Assembly: GCF_008764245.1 (NCBI RefSeq)
Contig: NZ_VTQV01000003.1
Span: 64,249 to 128,248, forward strand
Direction of reading: 5' to 3'
Length of the DNA: 64,000 nucleotides
DNA from: Bacillus subtilis
GTDB lineage: Bacteria > Bacillota > Bacilli > Bacillales > Bacillaceae_C
Of the stretch, positions 7,338 to 16,530 are shown piece by piece. Every line of letters starts with the position of its first letter. Position 1 is the first letter of the stretch. Under the pieces are notes generated by a model, which was not told where the DNA came from, made no database searches, and saw nothing but the letters and a program-made list of their open reading frames with translations. Made by a program: the position numbers and the translations under genes.

Positions 7338-7975
7338 CACCGATTTCACCGGGAAGCAGCGGCGGTCCATTAATTTCTAAGGAGTCTGAAAAAATAATCG
7401 CGATCAACTCTGCAGAAAGCCTTGAAGATACTTCAATTGGATTTAGTATTCCATTATACCTCGTTTCAGACTTGATTCAAAAATGGATAGATACTCCTAT
7501 GACGGAGGCAGCAATTAAAGAGCAATTTTATGCTGTAAATGGTGAACTGTATTTTGGAAATCAATGGAATCTTGAAGGTGGATATTTCGAGGGCGGAGAT
7601 TTTACTGAAGAAGATGATTACTTTGACTATTGGGAGTATGATTATCATGATTATTGGGATGAATTTGGAAGTGATTTATGGGAATATGATTTGAATGAAT
7701 CATATGATGACGAAGGAGATTATGACAATCAGTACAATGAAGATGATGGCTATGAAGACTGGTACAACGACGAATATGACGAAGATGACTGGTATGATGA
7801 GGACTATGAAGGCTACGAAGATGATTTGAATGAAGAAGAGGAAGACTATACCGATGATGAAGATTGGTACAATGAAGATTATGACGATGATGAAGATTGG
7901 TACAATGAAGATTATGACGAGGATGAATATGATGAATGGGATGGGTACGAATACGATGAAGATAGTGAAGAATAG
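7338..7975 (+). pseudogene. trypsin-like serine protease, C-terminal part only, with acidic tail
   Basis: The frame opens directly after an intron-like 3' end and encodes 'PISPGSSGGPLIS', the active-site serine motif of S1/HtrA-type proteases, then 'GFSIPLYLVSDLIQKWI'. The His and Asp of the catalytic triad and any signal peptide would be in a missing 5' exon. After about residue 90 the chain becomes an extreme Asp/Glu/Tyr/Trp tail with repeats such as 'DDEDWYNEDYD'. An ATG at 7331 would allow translation of the fragment but lies inside the intron piece with no good ribosome-binding site. It is best read as a decapitated gene. Confidence 0.7.
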
Positions 7976-8222
7976 ATAGCGAATTTACCAAAGGAAATAT
8001 GATACATCTTCTACCTTGAGTTAGACTAAAAGTAGAGCGGTTATAAATTATGATTGATATAAGTTAGAGAGGAGCACTCATAGATTCAAGTGGTAGGTTC
8101 TAGAACAATTCCGAATTGTTTCGGAACTGGCACCGCTTGGACACAGTGGCTATCCTCCCTGCACTTACTGTTCAGACATCACTTAATGGTCTTATTTCTA
8201 GGTTTTAATAGAAAATTATTGC
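7976..8222. other. intergenic segment with a palindrome
   Basis: No gene is apparent. AACAATTC-C-GAATTGTT (about 8103-8119) is an 8-bp inverted repeat, and the segment around it (about 8085-8170) looks able to fold. I cannot assign it to a known RNA family. Confidence 0.3.
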
Positions 8223-8411
8223 TTAGTAGACACCCAAATTAAATTCATTTTCTTTCATGGTATCAATATGCAATTCTCCTAATTCAAAATAAGCTTGCGA
8301 TTCTCCAAGTTCACCCGCCTTCACAAGATGTTGTATTGCCTTATCATAATCTTGAAGGTATTCATTATATCCATTATGAGGATCTGCCCCACTCAGCCAA
8401 AGTGTGTAACG
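8223..8411 (-). pseudogene. Sel1/TPR-repeat protein fragment
   Basis: The reverse strand encodes about 62 residues ending at a TAA. They include 'DYDKAIQHLVKAGELGESQA' and then 'YFELGELHIDTMKENEFNLG', which is a Sel1-like repeat and the start of another. An in-frame stop lies immediately upstream and no start or ribosome-binding site is visible, so this is the broken C-terminal end of a larger repeat protein. Confidence 0.6.
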
Positions 8412-8547
8412 TTAATGCATTAAAAAAAGATTAACAGTTTTGATTAGATTACAGTAATTCGAAAGTAAAAGGACTATATGTCTTTTTCGAGATGAGATGC
8501 CAAGACCCCAACACAATTCACATTGTATCGAAATCTTAGCACTATCC

Positions 8548-9051
8548 TCACATTAAAACAGAAGAATCAAGCTGTGTTAATTCATAATTACGTTCGGTAT
8601 CCTCTTTCACAACCGAAATTCCATATTTTTCAAGCTGTTTATGAATCATTTTGCTGTCTGCTAGACCTTGGCAATAGCAATGTTCAAGGAAAATGCCGTA
8701 CATACCGTGCCATGCTGCTTCTAGATCAAGGAAAAGCTTCTTTTGTTCTTCCGTCGTGAGGGATTCTTCTAGCTGTGAGAAGACACGACTACACTTTTCC
8801 TCAGCAGCACGGTATTCTGCGTCGTCTTTAACCCGCGCAAATGCGACTTGATGGATTCGTTCAGCAAAGATGACGTTGATAAACGCTTTTCGAATCACAT
8901 TATGATTATACAAGGGTTGATCTTGCTGTTTGTCTGACGCATAATTATGCTGATCCTCACAGATTTGAGTAGGGTAAAAGTTCGTTGGATGGTTATCCAA
9001 GTTTTGGCTATCAACCATTGTATTTTTTACTGTATATCGTTCGGTTTGCAT
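8548..9051 (-). CDS. hypothetical protein (helical, possibly DUF6809-like C-terminal half)
   Basis: This 167-residue protein has an excellent ribosome-binding site (AGGAGGAG) before its ATG. The N-terminal 60 residues are polar. The C-terminal half is helical: 'AEEKCSRVFSQLEESLTTEE' is followed by 'QKKLFLDLEAAWHGMYGIF', reminiscent of small Firmicutes proteins with an EEQK..L..LE motif such as DUF6809. That assignment is by eye and uncertain. There is no signal peptide or membrane segment. It stands alone, with a putative divergent small transcript upstream. Confidence 0.6.
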   Translation of the reverse strand: MQTERYTVKNTMVDSQNLDNHPTNFYPTQICEDQHNYASDKQQDQPLYNHNVIRKAFINVIFAERIHQVAFARVKDDAEYRAAEEKCSRVFSQLEESLTTEEQKKLFLDLEAAWHGMYGIFLEHCYCQGLADSKMIHKQLEKYGISVVKEDTERNYELTQLDSSVLM

Positions 9052-9101
9052 GAAAACTCCTCCTATTTAGTGTATACATTTTTGTTGCGCTTACATTCCC
9101 C

Positions 9102-9210
9102 TTGCTGATAAGGCCGCATTCCGTATATAATAGGAGTGCAACCTCTTAGAAGGGGGCAGTAGTAGGAATCCGTTTATCTTGAAAGTTGGGCGGATTCCTA
9201 TTCTATTTTT
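9102..9210 (+). ncRNA. putative short transcript (sRNA) with promoter and terminator
   Basis: A sigma-A-like promoter (TTGCTG 9102-9107, 18-base spacer, TATAAT 9126-9131) is followed about 30 bases later by a perfect 10-bp terminator stem (TAGGAATCCG 9163-9172 with CGGATTCCTA 9191-9200) and the tail TTCTATTTTT. No reading frame lies between. The predicted RNA is about 70 nt with an internal GGGGGC run. Confidence 0.35.
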
Positions 9211-9544
9211 CTACCATACTGTACACTTCGGCTGGCGACATCTTCATAGATACACTCAAACATCAATGCCTCTACTACCAGGTTCATTTTTTTCTCCTTT
9301 CTGGAATTTCCCGGAATCTTGTTGCAAACAATATTAATCTCCTATCACCTCCCTACATACCATTATACACATTTTAGAGAGCGTTTACAAACGTGTGTTT
9401 GTGAGTTGTTAATTGAATCAAATATTTGCGGGCGACCAAAACAGCCTTCCCCTCGTTAGAAAAAAGCCTCAGCCTACACATTTCAGTTGGCCGGTTTAAG
9501 TACACACTCTATATCAGCCCTAGGGCTCTTCTTACCTTCTAATC
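9211..9544. other. intergenic, nothing recognisable
   Basis: I see no gene with a start and ribosome-binding site, no repeat and no clear structure here; short open frames lack supporting features. Confidence 0.4.
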
Positions 9545-9590
9545 TAAAAAATAGTAGCACAAACCATGGATCTAGTCTGTGCTACTAATG
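9545..9590 (-). terminator. terminator for the GxGYxYP gene
   Basis: On the minus strand the perfect stem AGTAGCACA/TGTGCTACT is followed by ATTTTTT. A dispersed repeat (9661-9799) separates it from the stop codon at 9812. Confidence 0.6.
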
Positions 9591-9660
9591 TTTTGTTGTT
9601 AAGCCAGGTAACTATAAAATTCTAGCTTGTGGATAAGTGCTAATAGCGGGTATTGACGTC

Positions 9661-9799
9661 TGGCTCCAGCGCCCAGCGACTAGCAAACTTTCGGTGCCTT
9701 CCTACGATAAGTCAACATCAGCTCGCCTTTTAGGCTCACTGTGTTTCCTTTATCTCGTCAGGCCCCTAAAAAGTTTGTACGTCGCTAAACGGGCGCTTG
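9661..9799. repeat. MITE-like dispersed repeat, copy 2 (short form)
   Basis: It runs from CCAGCGCCCAGCGACTAGCA to the end GTCGCTAAACGGGCGCTT. It is in the same orientation as the copy at 59472-59668 but lacks about 60 bases of its middle. It lies 13 bases from the stop codon of the GxGYxYP gene, between that gene and its terminator. Confidence 0.75.
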
Positions 9800-9811
9800 C
9801 GCCTTTGTTCC

Positions 9812-11860
9812 TTACTTGGGGGACAGTCCATTCGCTTTTCTAAGGAGAGAGAAGTACTGATCTGCTCTGACAATTTGGTATTCTGGGCCGAGAGATTCTG
9901 TAAGTTCTAGTACATCGGATGGCCTCATACTCCATGCATTGATACCGATGGAAATGAAGGTCGGTGATTCGCCATCCCAGTCTTCCTTATAGTTTGCTAG
10001 TAAATCCTTACCATCTTGAACAGTTGCGATTCCTCGCAAATACGAAATAGGAAAGCTACCGTTCATAATGTCGGTGCCGACTTTCTCTCCTCCACCGAGG
10101 AAAAGACCCGGAAGTTTATAGTGTTTTTCATATGCAGCTGCCTGCGATTCGCTTAAAGGGAGGTCCATTGCTACATCTCGATTGAGGACGTAAGGATAGG
10201 ACATATCGCTTTTCTTGAGATATTTATAACCATCCTTCAAGAACTTCGAAAGATTTTCTTCTGGCCAGGCATATGGACTGAAATACCCTGCTCCAGACGG
10301 GCCAGCAACTAGAAGGTCATTTTCCGTTGCAGTTGACTGGAAATAATGTAGGATGGCAGGGGCCGCCTCATAGAGCAGTGGACTTGATGTCCAGTTAATC
10401 GGTACTTTGCCGCGAGCGGGATCATCCCATAAAGAACGCATATGATTCTGGTCATATTGCAAGTTATCGCCTTCACCAAAAGTGTATGTTACATAGATTT
10501 TGTTCTTTAATTTTGGTGTAGGTTGTTTCTTCTCTTTTACCTTTTTCGCTTTTGTTCCTGAGAAGACGGTCATGTTATGAAACCAGTCGGAAGGTAGAAC
10601 ATAGACACCGTGCTTAGATGTTATATCAATGCCGGCGACTTCGCCTTCAAAGTCATTGTCGAACCATCCTAGATAAGGTGTTCCTGGCTCGACATCTGAC
10701 AAAATTTTCTCGAAAAGTTCCTTTTCTTCTGGTATGCTAGTAGACAACCAGAAGACCATCGCTTTGTTTGCGACAGCATAGTCACGTAGATATCCGAAAG
10801 GTTCTTTCTGTTCAGATGAGAGGGGGCGAACATTACTTGCGGACACTTTGTATTGGTTCCACATATCGACGGAGATCGTCAACTGCTTTGTGTCTACAGG
10901 CGGTTTAAATTCGTATAGGAAGTAGTTACCATTATCAGCGAATCTGTGATCACTTCCGGGTAAAAACTTAGAACCATCTCTGTCATATAAAAACGCTTCT
11001 TCTTCAGGCGTACCGGTTTTAAATTGGGCGATGATCTGTCCGTCTGCCTTCACGATTACCTCATGAACGGCTGGTCCCCAACCATCTTGAGTAAAGGCAT
11101 CGTTGAAGCGTACATATACCGCCTCTTTTCCCAAAAAAGAAGACAAGTCAAGCTCATGCGTTTTTCGGTTGCTGCCATCTCGCACTTGTTCCGTCTCAAT
11201 CGCTAATGTTTGAAAAGAATCGTAATTGTCTGGTGGGATTGGAACTGATGTGTTCGGACTTAATCCAACTAACATTCTCTTAGTCGTTTCGCTCCAAAGG
11301 TTCTCATATTGCCACGAGTACGCATCCAATCGATTTTTAAATTTGCCTTGCAAGTCTTCGATCACCTTAAGATTGTAAGGTTCGGCGGTCAATTCCTTCG
11401 CAAGTGCAGGACTTGCCACAACGGCATCTTTTAGCCCAGCCAACGTAGTCGCCACGTTAATGGAATCTGGGATTTCCGGATCGTATACGATCACCCCTTT
11501 TAATTCGTCTGCATAAGACATAAAGACATCCATGGCATCGTCATGACGGGTATAAGGAATTTTTAGATCATGCAGCCACGGATCCACTTTATTCTGTTGT
11601 ACATACATTCGTGGTTTCTCCCGATTGACAATTCCTTGAAGGGTTGTTAGAAGAATTTTGATGTCTCCTGGTGCATCAGAAACATTGGTAACATCTAAAT
11701 GCTTAGCTTTTGCAAAGGTAGGAAGCTCCTGGTGCTTCGGCCATTTAATGGAGCCATTGTGCGTGTTTGAGTCCGCGGAAACGGGTGCTTCAAACGAAAG
11801 GGACAACATAAATAAAAGAGCCAGACTAAAAATGGTCAGTTTTCGAATCAAATTTTTCAC
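9812..11860 (-). CDS. secreted GxGYxYP domain protein (putative glycoside hydrolase)
   Basis: This 682-residue protein has a signal peptide (basic 'MKNLIRKLT', hydrophobic core, cleavage near 'APVSADS'). The C-terminal half carries the family-naming motif as 'GPSGAGYFSPYAWP' (about residues 518-531), preceded by 'YVTYTFGEGDNLQYDQNHM'. The middle (about residues 220-345) looks like an inserted beta-rich carbohydrate-binding-type domain. GxGYxYP proteins are putative glycosidases found with sugar-uptake genes, but the substrate is unknown. It is divergent from a GntR-type regulator and shares its 257-base control region. Confidence 0.85.
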   Translation of the reverse strand: MKNLIRKLTIFSLALLFMLSLSFEAPVSADSNTHNGSIKWPKHQELPTFAKAKHLDVTNVSDAPGDIKILLTTLQGIVNREKPRMYVQQNKVDPWLHDLKIPYTRHDDAMDVFMSYADELKGVIVYDPEIPDSINVATTLAGLKDAVVASPALAKELTAEPYNLKVIEDLQGKFKNRLDAYSWQYENLWSETTKRMLVGLSPNTSVPIPPDNYDSFQTLAIETEQVRDGSNRKTHELDLSSFLGKEAVYVRFNDAFTQDGWGPAVHEVIVKADGQIIAQFKTGTPEEEAFLYDRDGSKFLPGSDHRFADNGNYFLYEFKPPVDTKQLTISVDMWNQYKVSASNVRPLSSEQKEPFGYLRDYAVANKAMVFWLSTSIPEEKELFEKILSDVEPGTPYLGWFDNDFEGEVAGIDITSKHGVYVLPSDWFHNMTVFSGTKAKKVKEKKQPTPKLKNKIYVTYTFGEGDNLQYDQNHMRSLWDDPARGKVPINWTSSPLLYEAAPAILHYFQSTATENDLLVAGPSGAGYFSPYAWPEENLSKFLKDGYKYLKKSDMSYPYVLNRDVAMDLPLSESQAAAYEKHYKLPGLFLGGGEKVGTDIMNGSFPISYLRGIATVQDGKDLLANYKEDWDGESPTFISIGINAWSMRPSDVLELTESLGPEYQIVRADQYFSLLRKANGLSPK

Positions 11861-12062
11861 ATCTCCCTATATTAATATTATATGTTGTGTTGGAACAGCT
11901 GAACATCGTATGACTTCCCGCTTCACCTCCTTTATAGGTTAAGTTTATGTCTATGTAAGTCATTAATGACATTTCATTCATAACATGTTAGGAATAACTT
12001 TTCCTATTATGCGACCTCTGTCAACAGCGGAGGGAACGAGGTAACTGGTTTAACTAGAAATT

Positions 12063-12100
12063 TAAGTTTAATTAATATAATATTATATTAATTGAACTTA
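12063..12100. promoter_or_regulatory. 38-bp near-perfect palindrome, likely operator
   Basis: Bases 12063-12100 form an inverted repeat with 18 of 19 pairs matching (only 12069/12094 differ), reading TAAGTTTAATTAATATAAT and its complement. It sits 18 bases upstream of the regulator's likely start codon and in the divergent promoter region, so autoregulation by the GntR/LacI-type protein is the natural inference. Confidence 0.65.
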
Positions 12101-12117
12101 ATTGAGAGGTGTTACAT

Positions 12118-13221
12118 TTGAAACCGTTGTACGAACAAATATACGAATCATTAAAGCAAGATATAAAATCAGCGAAGTATGAAGTGGGTGATCAAGTCCC
12201 GTCAGAAAAAGAGTTGTCTACCTATTATAACGTCAGTACAATTACAACAAAAAAAGCTCTAGAAAAGCTTGCGAATGAAGGTTTGGTTTATCGAAAACGC
12301 GGAAGGGGAACTTTTGTTGCGGAAAATACTAGTGAGGTAGATCATGTAAAAAAAGATTTGACAAGTGAAAAACTGTTGTTTGGTTTGGTTCTTACTGGTT
12401 TTGATGAAAGCTTTGGAAATGACTTAATTGCAAGCCTTGAAGAGGCATCTCTGGACAAAGGTTTTATTATTTTAAGACGTTCTTTAAGTATTCCGAGTCG
12501 AGAAGACAAGGTAATCAGAGAACTACTTGAATACGGAATCGATGGTCTCATCATCATCCCAGCTAAGGCTGAACATTATAGTTTAGAGATACTTAAAATG
12601 GTAGTGAATAAATTCCCTTTAGTATTAATTGATCGCTCATTTAAAAGATTAGCCGCTACGACCGTTTCAACAGATAATAAACAAGCGGCTAAAATGGGAA
12701 TAGATCATTTATTTGATCTTGGACACGAAAATATAGGTGTTCTAATACCGAAAGATAATGATACAACGGCTATTTATGATCGTATTAATGGCATTATGGA
12801 AGCTTTTGCTGAAAAAAAGATTGTCGTTAATCGAGAGCTTTGGTGTTCAGATATAAAAAGTCCACATCCCACGGATGGAGATCTAAAGAAAGATATAGAA
12901 ACTATAAAAAATCATCTTAGGGAGAATCCGGAAATTACGGCTCTATTTGCGCTTGAGTATAACATCGCACTGTTAGCAAAACGGGCTGTCGAACAATTAA
13001 ATCTAATGGTACCTGAAGACATATCGATTCTCTGTTTCGACAGTCCTCCGCGAAATACGTTGGAATCGAATTTTACTCATATTGAACAAGATGAAGAAGT
13101 AATAGGTCGATTAGCCATAAGCAAATTAATAGAAATGCAAAAGGGTGATTTTACAATTGAAGATATTCATGTGCCAGCAAAACTTGTGATAGGTGATTCA
13201 ACTAAAAAATTGGATAGGTAA
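12118..13221 (+). CDS. GntR-family regulator with LacI-type sugar sensor domain
   Basis: This 367-residue protein is built like AraR. The N-terminal winged helix ('PLYEQIYESLKQDIKSAKYE', 'STITTKKALEKLANEGLVYR') spans about residues 1-70. A periplasmic-binding-protein-like ligand domain (about 85-360; 'LVLIDRSFKRLAATTVSTDN', 'DRINGIMEAFAEK') follows. TTG at 12118 is preferred because GAGAGG (12104-12109) is 8 bases upstream; a GTG at 12109 overlaps that site. It is probably a repressor of the neighbouring glycosidase and transporter genes, relieved by a sugar. The ligand is unknown. Confidence 0.88.
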   Translation: MKPLYEQIYESLKQDIKSAKYEVGDQVPSEKELSTYYNVSTITTKKALEKLANEGLVYRKRGRGTFVAENTSEVDHVKKDLTSEKLLFGLVLTGFDESFGNDLIASLEEASLDKGFIILRRSLSIPSREDKVIRELLEYGIDGLIIIPAKAEHYSLEILKMVVNKFPLVLIDRSFKRLAATTVSTDNKQAAKMGIDHLFDLGHENIGVLIPKDNDTTAIYDRINGIMEAFAEKKIVVNRELWCSDIKSPHPTDGDLKKDIETIKNHLRENPEITALFALEYNIALLAKRAVEQLNLMVPEDISILCFDSPPRNTLESNFTHIEQDEEVIGRLAISKLIEMQKGDFTIEDIHVPAKLVIGDSTKKLDR

Positions 13222-13233
13222 ACATTAAATATA

Positions 13234-13264
13234 TTCCCATCTCAAATAGATGGGTATTTTTTTG
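13234..13264 (+). terminator. terminator of the GntR-type regulator
   Basis: The stem CCCATCT/AGATGGG with a 5-base loop is followed by TATTTTTTT. Confidence 0.85.
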
Positions 13265-13482
13265 CTTATTTCATGTTAAAACTTTGGGGGCGTACATGAA
13301 ATTTAATACACGGAGGGAATTTTTAAGTAATATTATAATTGATTGATAAAACATATTGACATAATAATAAGTTAAGATTACACTTGTTTGTAATCGGATA
13401 CATATTGCTTTTGGGTTATTATATGAAGCTGTTTTGCTGTATTCAGTATTTTAAACTGAATTGAAAGGAAAGTGAGGAAGGG

Positions 13483-14448
13483 ATGAATCATGTAGGTACA
13501 GTCAGTACACAGACTACTCGACCCAATCTCAATAAAAATAACAAAAAGAGCCTTTGGGTCAGAATTTGGCAGCATCGCTTATTCTATCTTTTTATGCTCC
13601 CGGGTATTGTTTGGTTTTTTATTTTTTCGTATATTCCGATGTATGGTTTAACAGTGGCATTTAAAGATTTTAATTTTATTGGCGGAATTACGGGAAGCCC
13701 TTGGGCAGGATTGAAGTATTTCAAAGAGTTTTTCCAGTTTTATCAATCCAAGGAAATTATTCGCAATACCCTTACGATCAGTTTAATGAAACTGGTCATC
13801 GGATTTCCGATGCCGATCATATTTGCCTTACTATTAAATGAAGTAAGAGCACTTAAGTTTAAAAAAGCAGTACAAACGATTTCATATTTACCTCATTTTA
13901 TTTCATGGGTTGTCGTCGTTACCATTTTACAACGAATGCTTACTCCATATGGTGGCCCTGTAAATGAATTTATCTCTTCTTTAGGTTTTGACAAAATCCA
14001 ATTCCTAGGCAGCCTTTCTTATTTTTATCAGGTTATTATCCTATCAGATATTTGGAAGACAGTTGGCTTTGGGGCAATTATCTATTTGGCCGCGATTTCA
14101 GGAGTTGATCAGCAATTATATGAATCTGCCAAAATGGATGGAGCCAATCGATTTAAACAAATGTGGCATATTACATTACCTTCTATACGCCCTGTAATGG
14201 TCATTATGTTCCTGCTAGCATGTGGAAATATTATGACCGTTGGCTATGAACAATTGTTGCTTTTGAACACTCCTGCAACCGCTTCAATTGGCACGGTGTT
14301 AGACGTATATGTCATTCAATCCGGATTAGAACAAGGTCGAATAAGTTATGGGACGGCGGTAGGATTATTCCAAGGCGTCATAGGAGTGATTCTCATTATA
14401 GTAGCGAATAGCATCAGCAAAAAGGTAAATGAAACATCATTATGGTAG
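13483..14448 (+). CDS. sugar ABC transporter permease, LplB type
   Basis: This 321-residue inner-membrane permease has six predicted helices. The EAA loop reads 'LYESAKMDGANRFKQMWHIT' (about residues 208-227), the family contact with the ATPase. The start 'LFYLFMLPGIVWFFIFSYIP' is typical of LplB/YtcP-type polysaccharide or oligosaccharide uptake systems. It is followed after nine bases by a truncated partner permease, so the importer is probably no longer functional. The paralogue at 34011 is intact. Confidence 0.9.
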   Translation: MNHVGTVSTQTTRPNLNKNNKKSLWVRIWQHRLFYLFMLPGIVWFFIFSYIPMYGLTVAFKDFNFIGGITGSPWAGLKYFKEFFQFYQSKEIIRNTLTISLMKLVIGFPMPIIFALLLNEVRALKFKKAVQTISYLPHFISWVVVVTILQRMLTPYGGPVNEFISSLGFDKIQFLGSLSYFYQVIILSDIWKTVGFGAIIYLAAISGVDQQLYESAKMDGANRFKQMWHITLPSIRPVMVIMFLLACGNIMTVGYEQLLLLNTPATASIGTVLDVYVIQSGLEQGRISYGTAVGLFQGVIGVILIIVANSISKKVNETSLW

Positions 14449-14457
14449 GGGAGGTTC

Positions 14458-14841
14458 ATGTATAAAATGAAAAAAAAGTGGTCATTATTTTCCGTTTTTA
14501 ATTACCTCTTTCTCGCTTTATTTTCTTTTACAACATTATATCCGTTTATTTATATCATTGCCTATTCATTAAGTGATGGTGTAGAAGCGATGAATCATCC
14601 CATTTACTTTTTACCACGAGAGTTCACGATTGAGAATTATGTCACTATTTTTCAAGATAGTAAATTTTTAGATGCGTACGTGATTACGATCCTAAGAACA
14701 ATTATTGGGACATCTTTGCATGTCTTTCTTTCAGCGCTATTTGCTTATGCTTTAACAAGAAAAGAATTGCCAGGTAAAACCTTTTTAACTTTCTATATAT
14801 TTATTCCATCGATTTTTGGTGGTGGTATGATGCTAGTATAG
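14458..14841 (+). pseudogene. carbohydrate ABC transporter permease, LplC type, truncated
   Basis: Only the first 127 of about 300 residues remain. The frame follows the LplC pattern ('FTTLYPFIYIIAYSLSDGVE') up to 'FIPSIFGGGMMLV' and then stops. The conserved EAA loop is missing. About 40 bases later the sequence changes to an unrelated hydrolase-like gene, so an internal deletion removed the rest of this permease, presumably the substrate-binding protein gene, and the start of the next gene. Confidence 0.8.
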
Positions 14842-14878
14842 TTTCATGGACACATCTAAGTTAAATTTATACAATGAC

Positions 14879-16370
14879 TTTTAAGCTTACCGACTGTTGA
14901 TGGATACATTGCACAGGTATGGACGGGTACCTCGCGTACGCCCAATGTATACAACGGTATCCGAAAGGAAAGGACATTTGAAACAGCATACTTAGAATAT
15001 GGAATCATGCAGGAATTAGTGCGTGGAACCCAAAGAAGAATGTGGTTTTTACATGATCCAATTGAAGATAATCCGAATTATGATTGGGATGACTATCGAA
15101 ACAATTATTATAAAATCGTAACTGCTTCTTTATTTCATCCAGCTGTTCATCGCTATGAAATATCACCATGGCCAAACAGAGTCTTTAATGGATCTTATCC
15201 TAAAAAGAACGGGCAGGGTAAAGAAGCGATCCCACCAGATTATGCGACTAGTTTGCTTATATTGATGAATACATTGCGTGATTTTGACCAAAGTGAGATT
15301 GAATGGGTTGGGAAAATGGCCCCGATTGGTGTTCTGCTTGCTGATTCCACTATGTTCCAACGCAACCATCCTGATATTTTGGGAGAGGATAGCGCGCAAA
15401 AATATGATGGAACGGATGCGGAGATGCTGAAAGGAGACAAAGCGCAGGAATTGCTTGATTGGTCGGAGTTCTATGGTCTAACGTTACCTTTGTTAAAATC
15501 AGGGATTCCAGTAAGACCTGTTCAGCTAGATAATATTAGGCGGTTTTCTTCATATCTAGAAGACTATCAAACATTGATTCTAAGCTATGAATTTTTGAAA
15601 CCCGAAGCACCTGATATTCATCTTGGTTTAAGTCAATGGGTGCAAAATGGTGGCCGTTTACTTTATGTTGGTGATCATAGTGATGATTATCATCATGTAA
15701 GAGAATGGTGGAATTCGAATGGCTCTTCATATGAGAATCCGGCTGAACATCTGTTTGAAACGCTTGGACTTGAACGACAGTTGGAACAAGGCACCTATCC
15801 AGTTGGAAAAGGAATTGTCAGTTTTCTTCCCTTGCACCCAAAGGCATGCGCTCAAAATCGACAAAACGCGGAGTTGTTGAAGGATACTGTAAGACAGCTA
15901 TTTTCAACAAACGATTGGGAGGAAAAAAATTATTTGCTTCTGAAGCGTGGACCTTACATCATTAGTGCTGTAATGGATGAATCATTAAGTGAGGAGCCTC
16001 TAAAATTACAAGGTGTATATGTCGATTTATTTGACCATCATTTACCAATACGTAAAGAAGTTGTATGACCTAAATTACCGAACAACCAAACAAATGGATT
16101 GTCAAGTGATCGCTTCATCCTCAAGAGTGGAAAACATAGTGAATGATGGCAGTGAAATTGACATGTTACTGACAGGACCGTTGGGGATACCTGGAATCAG
16201 TAGATTAAGATTTGCCAAAAAACCATCGAAAATACAAATAAAAGAAAATGCACAAGATGGCTATCAGGATATTAGATTTGTTTGGGATCAAGAGAGTCAG
16301 ACTGCCTTGGTGCGCTATGAAAATAAGCATGATGGTATCAACATGAAGATCTCTCCTTAGCGTCAGCGGC
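14879..16370 (+). pseudogene. hydrolase-like protein fragment with frameshift
   Basis: Coding similarity starts without a start codon at about 14879 ('LLSLPTVDGYIAQVWTGTSR') and runs to 16068. A one-base frameshift near 16050 then moves the frame, and it continues ('YDLNYRTTKQMDCQVIASSS') to a stop at 16360. It includes a Trp/Asp-rich segment ('MWFLHDPIEDNPNYDWDDY') and a flavodoxin/GATase-like core ('WVQNGGRLLYVGDHSDDYHH'), suggesting the C-terminal part of a large glycosidase-like enzyme. The family is not recognised with confidence. It belonged to the decayed sugar-uptake operon. Confidence 0.65.
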
Positions 16371-16398
16371 TAGGTGAAACAATCGTATATAAAAATGC

Positions 16399-16445
16399 TC
16401 CCGGAAAGTAACAGACAATCGTTATTTTACCGGGATTTTTATTTT
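16399..16445 (+). terminator. terminator of the decayed sugar operon
   Basis: The arms TCCCGG..GTAAC and GTTATTTTACCGGGA are followed by TTTTTATTTT. It survives although the genes upstream are broken. Confidence 0.6.
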
Positions 16446-16530
16446 ATCTATATCCTCGTACAGTTTCGGGACGAAGCAATGAAGACGGGATTCCTGAGAA
16501 ATGTTCACCTAGTTCTCGCTATCATGGATA

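Noticed and set aside
7602-7991. 129-codon His-rich minus-strand frame
   Set aside because: It is the antisense shadow of the Asp/Glu/Tyr-rich protease tail, with no start signal.
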